64,000 bases of DNA from Rhopalosiphum padi (lineage: Eukaryota > Arthropoda > Insecta > Hemiptera > Aphididae), in assembly GCF_020882245.1 (NCBI RefSeq), contig NC_083599.1, forward strand, positions 25,864,865-25,928,864, read 5' to 3'. Under the pieces are notes generated by a model. The model did no database searches. It was given only the letters and a program-made list of their open reading frames with translations, and was not told the DNA's origin. A program made the translations under genes and the position numbers. Position 1 is the stretch's first letter, and every line of letters begins with the position of its first letter. Positions 1 through 9,777 of this stretch are shown here, one piece after another.

Positions 1-638
1 TATCAGAATCTTCAAGTCCAAGTTCAATGTAGGATGTTGAAACTTTCCCAATATTCCAAAAATGTTAATTTATGTCTCAGCATGCTTTGAGTGATCCACC
101 ATTATACTGCCACCTAAAAAAAAATATTCATAAAAATATGTATAATGGTTGGAGAAAATATAATAATGATGATTGATCAGTAATAAAAGATATTAAAAAT
201 CTACCAGTGTTGTGTTGAATTTTAATGAAAAAAAATGTAGAACAAAATATACTTGTACAATAACTTAAACTTGCTGATTTTCAATATGCAGAAAATATGA
301 ATTTTTAATATTTGTATAAATTATTATGTAGAATAATATTTTATAGTGTTTATGAATTATCAGCTTCATTAATATATATGTATGTTAATAATAGTAAATA
401 AGAATCATTTTCACAATCTAGTAGTCAAGGTTTCAAGACACTAACATGAGAATTGAGTGTTTTATAAGAAGTTAAAAATATGAATTTGTAATATTTGTAA
501 AAATTATTATGTAGAACCATGTTTTATAGTGTTTAGGATGTATCAGCTTCAATGAAATATATGAATGTTAATGATGTTAAATAAGAATTATTTTCTTAAT
601 ATGAAGATCAGGGTTTTTTGACCCTATTTTTATGTTAT
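1..638 (+). repeat. Unit 0, partial: B tail, one monomer, terminal piece
   Basis: The window opens about 69 bp inside a B module (1-291). A 127-bp partial monomer (292-418), one full monomer (419-601) and the T piece (602-638) follow. This B has the variants ttcataaaaatatg and atgtagaacaaaat. Its partial monomer reads gaattatcagcttcattaat. All three recur in the unit at 30494 and not in the neighbouring units, so this edge copy is closer to a unit 30 kb away than to the next one. Confidence 0.9.
610..625 (+). repeat. Short inverted repeat in terminal piece T (exemplar)
   Basis: AGGGT, a 6-base spacer TTTTTG, then ACCCT: a perfect 5-bp inverted repeat in the 37-bp T piece that closes each monomer block. 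T is itself a diverged monomer start: aagatcaggg aligns with the tagtagtcaagg landmark, exactly 183 bp after the previous monomer. The same sequence is seen at almost every block end, for example 3796-3811. Exceptions are the block ending at 5712, where ACCCT is replaced, and 30457, where AGGGT reads AAGGT. A T-rich tract follows. Resemblance to a bacterial terminator is superficial. No function is shown. Confidence 0.75.
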
Positions 639-1490
639 ACTACTATTAATTGACTATCAATTACATTCTATATTCATTACACGTACATTGCATAAAACCA
701 TTATTATTATCAGAATCTTCTAGTCCATTGTTCAATGTAGGATGTTGATACTTTTCCAAGTGGTAGGAATGTGAATTCACGTCTCATTATGCATCAAGTG
801 ATCTGCCGTACTACCATCTGAAAAAATGTAGTCGGTTAAATATGTATAATGGTTGGAGGAAAAAATGTCACTCATACATGCCATTATTAAAACGAAAATC
901 TTTATATTACAACAAGTACGGGAAAATACTGAGCGATTCAGAAATGGAAATAATCAAACAAAAACAAACACACAAACTTCATTCATATTACAACATTTGT
1001 GAAAGCAGTTTGCAGTTGAAACTTAAATACTAATACGAATGTAAAACTGCAAGTAGATATGAAATATAAACATATAACAGATGATAAGATATAATAATTT
1101 TGATAAGATAAAAAGATCGCACATATCTAGTAGAATGTTTTGTTGGATATTAATGTAAAATAAGTGTTTATTAAGAATAAGCTTGTAGAGTAACTTAAAA
1201 TTGCTGTTTTTTAATAGACTATGACATAACCATACCTCAAAAATAATACGGATTTGAACATAATAATATCAAATCATAATTGAATAAAAGTACCGTTAAA
1301 CATCTATTAAAACTAGACTATTTAAACTGCAATACTTTGGTTTATGATTTAATGAAAACCTAATTATGATAAAAACGTAGAAATAATAAAAAGTTTTTTA
1401 AAGCTGAGGCATATTTTAAGATTGAAAATTAAAAAGCTCAATTTGTTTACCAATACTATATTCATATTTTTAACAAATTTCAATTGTTCC
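639..1490 (+). repeat. Module A, A1 form (exemplar, 852 bp)
   Basis: It runs from actactattaattgac to just before the next actactattaattta. Its first 200 bp or so are a diverged copy of the B head: both share the ttatattcatta-type stretch, attattattatcagaatctt, caatgtaggatgttga and atgtataatggttggag. The middle is A-specific and contains the 63-codon frame. The stretch near 1135-1215 again resembles the B tail (gttttgttggatattaatg against gtgttgtgttgaattttaatg). A therefore looks like a longer paralogue of B. Most CpG dinucleotides of the array lie here. Start positions of A modules are 639, 3825, 5750, 7670, 9778, 12434, 14360, 16652, 19678, 21970, 24995, 27287, 30494, 34412, 38505, 41162, 43982, 46801, 52866, 54429, 57432, 60435 and 63255. 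Confidence 0.93.
842..1033 (+). other. 63-codon open frame in A1 modules, probably non-coding
   Basis: A frame starting MYNGWRKKCHSYMPLL and ending LQLKLKY, lysine- and tyrosine-rich, with no family I recognise, no signal peptide and no membrane segment. Intact copies start at 842, 4028, 30697, 34615, 38708, 41365, 44185, 47004, 53069, 54632 and 63458. The first two have Gln at codon 42 and the rest Leu. In the 12 A2-type modules the same frame has stops at codons 11 (TAA), 15 (TAA) and 25 (TAG). The ATG lies in the A/B shared head: B reads MYNGWRNYNNDD then stop, and B2 has ATA instead of ATG. Coding would need transcript or peptide evidence. The simpler reading is a chance frame spread by array amplification. 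Confidence 0.25.
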
Positions 1491-1850
1491 ACTACTATTA
1501 ATTTACTATAGATTACATTTTATATTCATTACAAGTACATTGCTTAAAATCATTATTATTATCAGAATCTTCAAGTCCATGTTCAATGTAGGATGTTGAA
1601 ACTTTCCCAATATTCCAAAAATGTTAATTTATGTCTCAGCATGCTTTGAGTGATCCACCATTATACTGCCACCTAAAAAAAAATATTCATATAAATATGT
1701 ATAATGGTTGGAGAAATTATAATAATGATGATTGATCAGTAATAAAAGATATTAAAAATCTACCAGTGTTGTGTTGAATTTTAATGAAAAAAAATGTATA
1801 ACAAAATATACTTGTACAATAACTTAAACTTGCTGATTTTCAATATGCAG
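1491..1850 (+). repeat. Module B (exemplar, 360 bp)
   Basis: It follows A in every unit except the two A3 fusions. The head copies the A head. The body has ccaatattccaaaaatg, accattatactgccacct and an A-run, then gtgttgtgttgaa, acttgtacaataacttaaac and tgctgattttcaatatgc. It joins the monomer series at aaaatatgaa, which is monomer position 57, so each B is followed by the last 127 bp of a monomer. Subtypes differ in the head (agattac/gcttaaaatc, ttaattac/gcataaaatc, or B2-like caattac/acaaactac). Confidence 0.92.
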
Positions 1851-1977
1851 AAAATATGAATTTTTAATATTTGTATAAATTATTATGTAAAACCATGTTT
1901 TATAGTGCTTATGATGTATCAGCTTCATTGAAATATATGTATGTTAATAATGGTAAATAAGAATCATTTTCACAATC

Positions 1978-2160
1978 TAGTAGTCAAGGTTTTAAGACAC
2001 TAACATGAGAATTGAGTGTTTTATAAGAAGTTAAAAATATGAATATGTAATATTTGTATAAATTATTATTTAAAACCATGTTTTATAGTGTTTATGAAGT
2101 ATCAGCATCAATGAAATATATGAATGTTAATATTGGTAAATAAGAATCATTTTCACAATC
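1978..2160 (+). repeat. Monomer M (exemplar, 183 bp)
   Basis: Successive landmarks in this block fall at 1978, 2161, 2344, 2527, 2710 and 2893, each 183 bp apart. Conserved blocks are gacactaacatgagaattga, gtgttttataag, aaaaatatgaatttg, attattatg, atagtgttta, atatatgaatgtta and aataagaa(t/a)c. Variable words between them define types: gcagc/gatgc/gaagtt; gcatgcttc/ccatgtttt; cagtgtcatcttaaatg/gtatcagcttcaatg/cagtgtcagcctcaatg. The 183-bp length is in the range common for satellite monomers. No short inverted repeat or coding frame stands out. Confidence 0.95.
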
Positions 2161-2929
2161 TAGTAGTCAAGGTTTGAAGATACTAACATGAGAATTGAGT
2201 GTTTTATAAGAAGTTAAAAATATGAAATTGTAATATTTGTATAAATTATTATGTAGAATAATATTTTATAGTGTTTATGAATTATCAGCATAAATGATAT
2301 ATATGAATGTTACTAATATATAATAAGAATCATTTTCACAATCTAGTAGTCAAGGTTTCAAGACACTAACATGAGAATTGAGTGTTTTATAAGCAGCTAA
2401 AAATATGAATTTGTAATATTTGTATAAATAATAATGAAAGAGCTGGCTTCATAGTGTTTATGCAGTGTCATCTTAAATGAAATATATGAATGTTAATAAT
2501 GGTAAATAAGAATCATTTTTACAATCTAGTAGTAAAGGTATTAAGACACTAACATGAGAATTGAGTGTTTTATAAGATGCTAAAAATATGAATTTGTTAT
2601 ATTTGTATAAATTATTATGTAAAAGCATGCTTCATAGTGTTTATGCAGTGTCATCTTAAATGAAATATATGAATGTTAAAGATGGTAAATAAGAAACATT
2701 TTTACAATCTAGTAGTCAAGGTTTCAAGACACTAACATGAGAATTGAGTGTTTTATAAGAAGTTAAAAATATGAATTTGTAATATTTGTAAAAATTATTA
2801 TGTAGAACCATGTTTTATAGTGTTTAGGATGTATCAGCTTCAATGAAATATATGAATGTTAATGATGTTAAATAAGAATTATTTTCTTAATATGAAGATC
2901 AGGGTTTTTTGACCCTATTTTTATGTTAT

Positions 2930-3294
2930 ACTACTATTAATTTACTATCAATTACATTTTATATTCATTACAAACTACATTGCATAAAATCATTATTATT
3001 TTCAAAATCTTCAAGTCCATGTTCAATGTAGGATGTTGAAACTTTCCCAAATTCCTTAAATGTTAATTAATGTCTCAGCATGCTTTGAGTGATCTACTAT
3101 TATACTGCCATCTAAAAAAAAAATAGTCATATAAATATATATAATGGTTTGAGAAATTATAATAATGATGATTGATGAGCAATAAAAGATAATAAAAATC
3201 TACCAGAGTGTTGTGTTGATTTTTAATGAAAAAAAAATGTATAAAAGAAATATACTTGTAGAATAACTTAGACTTGCTGATTTTCAATATGCAG
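2930..3294 (+). repeat. Module B2, subtype a (365 bp), T-linked
   Basis: A B relative that follows a terminal piece directly, with no A before it. Diagnostic words are acaaactacattgcat, attattttcaaaatc, cccaaattccttaaatg, atatataatggtttgag and gattgatgagcaat. Subtype a has aatgatgattgatgag and accagagtg. It joins the monomer series at the same point as B. The minus-strand frame at 3075-3287 within it is AT-rich and low-complexity, and I reject it as a gene. Confidence 0.9.
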
Positions 3295-3824
3295 AAAATA
3301 TGAATTTTTAATATTTGTATAAATTATTATGTAGAATAATATTTTATAGTGTTTATGAATTATCAGCATAAATGATATATATGAATGTTAGTAATATATA
3401 ATAAGAATCATTTTCAGAATCTAGTAGTCAAGGTTTCAAGACACTAACATGAGAATTGAGTGTTTTATAAGAAGTTAAAAATATGAAATTGTAATATTTG
3501 TATAAATTATTATGTAGAATAATATTTTATAGTGTTTATGAATTATCAGCATAAATGATATATATGAATGTTACTAATATATAATAAGAATCATTTTTAC
3601 AATCTAGTAGTAAAGGTTTCAAGACACTAACAGGAGAATTGAGTGTTTTATAAGAAGTTAAAAATATGAATTTGTAATATTTGTAAAAATTATTATGTAG
3701 AACCATGTTTTATAGTGTTTAGGATGTATCAGCTTCAATGAAATATATGAATGTTAATGATGTTAAATAAGAATTATTTTCTTAATATGAAGATCAGGGT
3801 TTTTTGACCCTATTTTTATGTTAT

Positions 3825-5749
3825 ACTACTATTAATTGACTATCAATTACATTCTATATTCATTACACGTACATTGCATAAAACCATTATTATTATCAGA
3901 ATCTTCTAGTCCATTGTTCAATGTAGGATGTTGATACTTTTCCAAGTGGTAGGAATGTGAATTCACGTCTCATTATGCATCAAGTGATCTGCCGTACTAC
4001 CATCTGAAAAAATGTAGTCGGTTAAATATGTATAATGGTTGGAGGAAAAAATGTCACTCATACATGCCATTATTAAAACGAAAATCTTTATATTACAACA
4101 AGTACGGGAAAATACTGAGCGATTCAGAAATGGAAATAATCAAACAAAAACAAACACACAAACTTCATTCATATTACAACATTTGTGAAAGCAGTTTGCA
4201 GTTGAAACTTAAATACTAATACGAATGTAAAACTGCAAGTAGATATGAAATATAAACATATAACAGATGATAAGATATAATAATTTTGATAAGATAAAAA
4301 GATCGCACATATCTAGTAGAATGTTTTGTTGGATATTAATGTAAAATAAGTGTTTATTAAGAATAAGCTTGTAGAGTAACTTAAAATTGCTGTTTTTTAA
4401 TAGACTATGACATAACTATACCTCAAAAATAATACGGATTTGAACATAATAATATCAAATCATAATTGAATAAAAGTACCGTTAAACATCTATTAAAACT
4501 AGACTATTTAAACTGCAATACTTTGGTTTATGATTTAATGAAAACCTAATTATGATAAAAACGTAGAAATAATAAAAAGTTTTTTAAAGCTGAGGCATAT
4601 TTTAAGATTGAAAATTAAAAAGCTCAATTTGTTTACCAATACTATATTCATATTTTTAACAAATTTCAATTGTTCCACTACTATTAATTTACTATAGATT
4701 ACATTTTATATTCATTACAAGTACATTGCTTAAAATCATTATTATTATCAGAATCTTCAAGTCCATGTTCAATGTAGGATGTTGAAACTTTCCCAATATT
4801 CCAAAAATGTTAATTTATGTCTCAGCATGCTTTGAGTGATCCACCATTATACTGCCACCTAAAAAAAAATATTCATATAAATATGTATAATGGTTGGAGA
4901 AATTATAATAATGATGATTGATCAGTAATAAAAGATATTAAAAATCTACCAGTGTTGTGTTGAATTTTAATGAAAAAAAATGTATAACAAAATATACTTG
5001 TACAATAACTTAAACTTGCTGATTTTCAATATGCAGAAAATATGAATTTTTAATATTTGTATAAATTATTATGTAAAACCATGTTTTATAGTGCTTATGA
5101 TGTATCAGCTTCATTGAAATATATGTATGTTAATAATGGTAAATAAGAATCATTTTCACAATCTAGTAGTCAAGGTTTTAAGACACTAACATGAGAATTG
5201 AGTGTTTTATAAGAAGTTAAAAATATGAATATGTAATATTTGTATAAATTATTATTTAAAACCATGTTTTATAGTGTTTATGAAGTATCAGCATCAATGA
5301 AATATATGAATGTTAATATTGGTAAATAAGAATCATTTTCACAATCTAGTAGTCAAGGTTTGAAGATACTAACATGAGAATTGAGTGTTTTATAAGAAGT
5401 TAAAAATATGAAATTGTAATATTTGTATAAATTATTATGTAGAATAATATTTTATAGTGTTTATGAATTATCAGCATAAATGATATATATGAATGTTACT
5501 AATATATAATAAGAATCATTTTCACAATCTAGTAGTCAAGGTTTTAAGACACTAACATGAGAATTGAGTGTTTTATAAGATGCTAACAATATGAATTTGT
5601 TATATTTGTATAAATTATTAAGTAAAAGCATGCTTCATAGTGTATATGCAGTGTCATCTTAAATGAAATATATGAATGTTAATAATGGTAAATAAGAATC
5701 ATTTGCTTAATATAATAATCAGGGTTTTTTGAAACTAATTTTATGTTAT
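3825..5749 (+). repeat. Unit 2: A1, B, 3 monomers, aberrant terminal piece (1925 bp)
   Basis: A is 3825-4676 with the open frame at 4028-4219, B 4677-5036, monomers 5164-5712. This is the only block that does not end with the usual terminal monomer type. Its last monomer (5530) carries gcatgcttc and cagtgtcatcttaaatg and runs into a variant T at 5713 (ataataatcaggg, then gaaactaattttatg). The inverted repeat is lost. The next A belongs to another family, so this junction marks a family boundary. Confidence 0.92.
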
Positions 5750-7669
5750 ACTACTATTAATTGACTATCAATTACATTCTATATTCATTACACGTACATT
5801 GCATAAAACCATTATTATTATCAGAATCTTCTAGTCCATTGTTCAATGTAGGATGTTGATACTTTTCCAAGTGGTAGGAATGTGAATTCACGTCTCAGCA
5901 TGCATCAAGTGATCTGCCTTACTACCATCTGAAAAAATGTTGTCGGTTAAATATGTATAATGGTTGGAGGAAAAAATGTCACTAATACATGCCATAACTG
6001 AAACGAAAATCTTTATATTACAACTAGTACGGGAAAACACTGAGCAATTCAGAAATGGAAATAATCAAACAAAAACTAACAAACAATCATCATTCTTATT
6101 ACAACATTTGTGAAACCACTTTGCAGTTGAAACTTAAATACTAATACGAATGTAAAACTGGAAATAGATATGAAATATAAATATATAACAGATGATAAGA
6201 TATAATAATTTTGATAAGACAAAAAAGATCGTACATATCTACTAGAATGTTTTGTTGGATATTAATGTAAAATAAGTGTTTATTAAGAATAAGCTTGTAG
6301 AGTAACTTAAAATTGCTGTTTTTTAATAGACTATGACATAACCATACCTCAAAAATAATACGGATTTGAACATAATAATATCAAATCATAATTGAATAAA
6401 AGAACCGTTAAACATCTATTAAAACTAGACTATTTAAATTGCAATACTTTGGTTTATGATTTAATGAAAACCTAATTATGAAAAAAACGTAGCAATAATA
6501 AAAAGTTTTTTAAAGCTGAGGCATATTTTAAGAATGAAAATTAAAAAGCTCAATTTGTTTACCAATACTATATTCATATTTTTAACAAATTTCAATTGTT
6601 CCACTACTATTAATTTACTATAGATTACATTTTATATTCATTACAAGTACATTGCTTAAAATCATTATTATTATCAGAATCTTCAAGTCCATGTTCAATG
6701 TAGGATGTTGAAACTTTCCCAATATTCCAAAAATGTTAATTTATGTCTCAGCATGCTTTGAGTGATCCACCATTATACTGCCACCTAAAAAAAAATATTC
6801 ATATAAATATGTATAATGGTTGGAGAAATTATAATAATGATGATTGATCAGTAATAAAAGATAATAAAAATCTACCAGAGTGTTGTGTTGAATTTTAATG
6901 AAAAAAAAATATACTTGTACAATAACTTAAACTTGCTGATTTTCAATATGCAGAAAATATGAATTTTTAATATTTGTATAAATTATTATGTAGAATAATA
7001 TTTTATAGTGTTTATGAATTATCAGCATAAATGATATATATGAATGTTACTAATATATAATAAGAATCATTTTCACAATCTAGTAGTCAAGGTTTGAAGA
7101 GACTAACATGAGAATTGAGTGTTTTATAAGAAGTTAAAAATATGAATTTGTAATATTTGTAAAAATTATTATTATGTAAAACCATGTTTTATAGTGTTTA
7201 TGAAGTCACAGCATAAATGAAATATATGAATGTTAATATTGGTAAATAAGAATCATTTTCACAATCTAGTAGTCAAGGTTTGAAGATACTAACATGAGAA
7301 TTGAGTGTTTTATAAGAAGTTAAAAATATGAAATTGTAATATTTGTATAAATTATTATGTAGAATAATATTTTATAGTGTTTATGAATTATCAGCATAAA
7401 TGATATATATGAATGTTACTAATATATAATAAGAATCATTTTCACAATCTAGTAGTCAAGGTCTCAAGACACTAACATGAGAATTGAGTGTTTTATAAGA
7501 AGTTAAAAATATGAATTTGTAATATTTGTAAAAATTATTATGTAGAACCATGTTTTATAGTGTTTAGGATGTATCAGCTTCAATGAAATATATGAATGTT
7601 AATGATGTTAAATAAGAATTATTTTCTTAATATGAAGATCAGGGTTTTTTGACCCTATTTTTATGTTAC
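5750..7669 (+). repeat. Unit 3: A2, B with small deletion, 3 monomers (1920 bp)
   Basis: A is 5750-6602 (853 bp). It is A2 with stops through about 6240 and A1-like after ttggatattaatg. B (6603-6953) lacks about 9 bp after its A-run near 6905, and at 6860-6890 has the B2-like words gataataaaaatctacc and agagtgttgtg, suggesting a conversion patch from B2. Monomers are 7081-7632. The first is 186 bp because of an extra att triplet in attattattatg near 7170. Confidence 0.9.
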
Positions 7670-9777
7670 ACTACTATTAATTGACTATCAATTACATTCT
7701 ATATTCATTTCACATACATTGCATAAAACCATTATTATTATCAGAATCTTCTAGTCCATTGTTCAATGTAGGATGTTGATACTTTTCCAAGTGGTAGGAA
7801 TGTGAATTCACGTCTCAGCATGCATCAAGTGATCTGCCTTACTACCATCTGAAAAAATGTTGTCGGTTAAATATGTATAATGGTTGGAGGAAAAAATGTC
7901 ACTAATACATGCCATAACTGAAACGAAAATCTTTATATTACAACTAGTACGGGAAAACACTGAGCAATTCAGAAATGGAAATAATCAAACAAAAACTAAC
8001 AAACAAACTTCATTCATAATACAACATTTGTGAAAGCAGTTTGCAGTTGAAACTTAAATACTAATACGAATGTAAAACTGCAAGTAGATATGAAATATAA
8101 ACATATAACAGATGATAAGATATAATAATTTTGATAAGATAAAAAGATCGCACATATCTAGTAGAATGTTTTGTTGGATATTAATGTAAAATAAGTGTTT
8201 AATAAGAATACGCTTGTAGAGTAACTTAAAATTGATGTTTTTTAATAGACTATGACATAACCATACCTCAAAAATAATACGGATTTGAACATAATAATAT
8301 CAAATCATAATTGAATAAAAGAACCGTTAAACATCTATTAAAACTAGACTATTTAAATTGCAATACTTTGGTTTATGATTTAATGAAAACCTAATTATGA
8401 AAAAAACGTAGAAATAATAAAAAGTTTTTTAAAGCTGAGGCATATTTTAAGAATGAAAATTAAAAAGCTCAATTTGTTTACCAATACTATATTCATATTT
8501 TTAACAAATTTCAATTGTTCCACTACTATTAATTTACTATTAATTACATTTTATATTCATTACAAGTACATTGCATAAAATCATTATTATTATCAGAATC
8601 TTCAAGTCCATGTTCAATGTAGGATGTTGAAACTTTCCCAATATTCCAAAAATGTAAATTTATGTCTCAGCATGCTTTGAGTGATCCACCATTATACTGC
8701 CACCTAAAAAAAAATATTCATATAAATATGTATAATGGTTGGAGAAATTATAATAATGATGATTGATCAGTAATAAAAGATATTAAAAATCTACCAGTGT
8801 TGTGTTGAATTTTAATGAAAAAAAATGTATAACAAAATATACTTGTACAATAACTTAAACTTGCAGATTTTCAATATGCAAAAAATATGAATTTTTAATA
8901 TTTGTATAAATTATTATGTAAAACCATGTTTTATAGTGTTTATGATGTATCAGCTTCATTGAAATATATGTATGTTAATAATGGTAAATAAGAATCATTT
9001 TTACAATCTAGTAGTAAAGGTTTTAAGACACTAACATGAGAATTGAGTGTTTTATAAGCAGCTAAAAATATGAATTTGTAATATTTGTATAAATTATTAC
9101 GTAAAACTATGTTTTATAGTGTTTATGATGTATCACATTCAATGTAATACATGAATGTTAATGATGGTAAATAAGAAACATTTTTACAATCTAGTAGTAG
9201 AGGTTTTAAGACACTAACATGAGAATTGAGTGTTTTATAAGATGCTAAAAATATGAATTTGTTATAATTGTATAAATTATTATGTAAAAGCATGCTTCAT
9301 AGTGTTTATGCAGTTTCATCTTAAATATAATATATGAATGTTAATAATGGTAAATAAGAATCATTTTTACAATCTAGTAGTAAAGGTTTTAAGATACTAA
9401 CATGAGAATTGAGTGTTTTATAAGCAGCTAAAAAAATGAATTTGTAATATTTGTATAAATAATAATGAAAGAGCATGCTTCATAGTGTTTATGCAGTTTC
9501 ATCTTAAATATAATATATGAATGTTACTAATATATAATAAGAATCATTTTCACAATCTAGTAGTCAAGGTCTCAAGACACTAACATGAGAATTGAGTGTT
9601 TTATAAGAAGTTAAAAATATGAATTTGTAATATTTGTAAAAATTATTATGTAGAACCATGTTTTATAGTGTTTAGGATGTATCAGCTTCAATGAAATATA
9701 TGAATGTTAATGATGTTAAATAAGAATTATTTTCTTAATATGAAGATCAGGGTTTTTTGACCCTATTTTTATGTTAC
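7670..9777 (+). repeat. Unit 4: A2/A1 recombinant, B, 4 monomers (2108 bp)
   Basis: A is 7670-8521. The left part has A2 stops, then switches to A1-like sequence after aaactaacaaac (acttcattc and gtgaaagcagtttgc). B is 8522-8881 and monomers 9009-9740. The final T is followed by gttacactac, which links this and later units in place of gttatactac. The next unit repeats its first 1.86 kb or so almost exactly. Confidence 0.92.

Larger units (their letters stand above)
639..3824 (+). repeat. Unit 1: A1, B, 5 monomers, B2, 2 monomers (3186 bp)
   Basis: A is 639-1490, B 1491-1850, partial monomer 1851-1977, monomers 1978-2892, T 2893-2929, B2 2930-3294, partial monomer 3295-3421, monomers 3422-3787 and T 3788-3824. 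A carries the open 63-codon frame with Gln at codon 42. From 639 to about 2350 it is nearly identical to the next unit. One visible difference in A is cataaccata here against cataactata there. Confidence 0.93.

Noticed and set aside
610..640. Hairpin plus T-rich tract as a rho-independent terminator
   Set aside because: The stem is only 5 bp, there is no gene upstream, and the context is eukaryotic satellite.
911..935. Possible CENP-B box around acgggaaa in module A
   Set aside because: The required TTCG at the correct spacing and the conserved A before the CGGG core are absent.
3075..3287. Minus-strand frame of 70 codons in B2 modules (also at 33845, 43415, 49757, 52299, 56682, 59685 and 62688; a 72-codon form at 53856)
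   Set aside because: It is Phe/Tyr/Ile/Asn-rich low-complexity translation of AT-rich repeat. One B2 copy (46090) breaks it with a 1-base deletion in an A-run, and the B/B2 hybrid changes its end. It has no recognisable domain.
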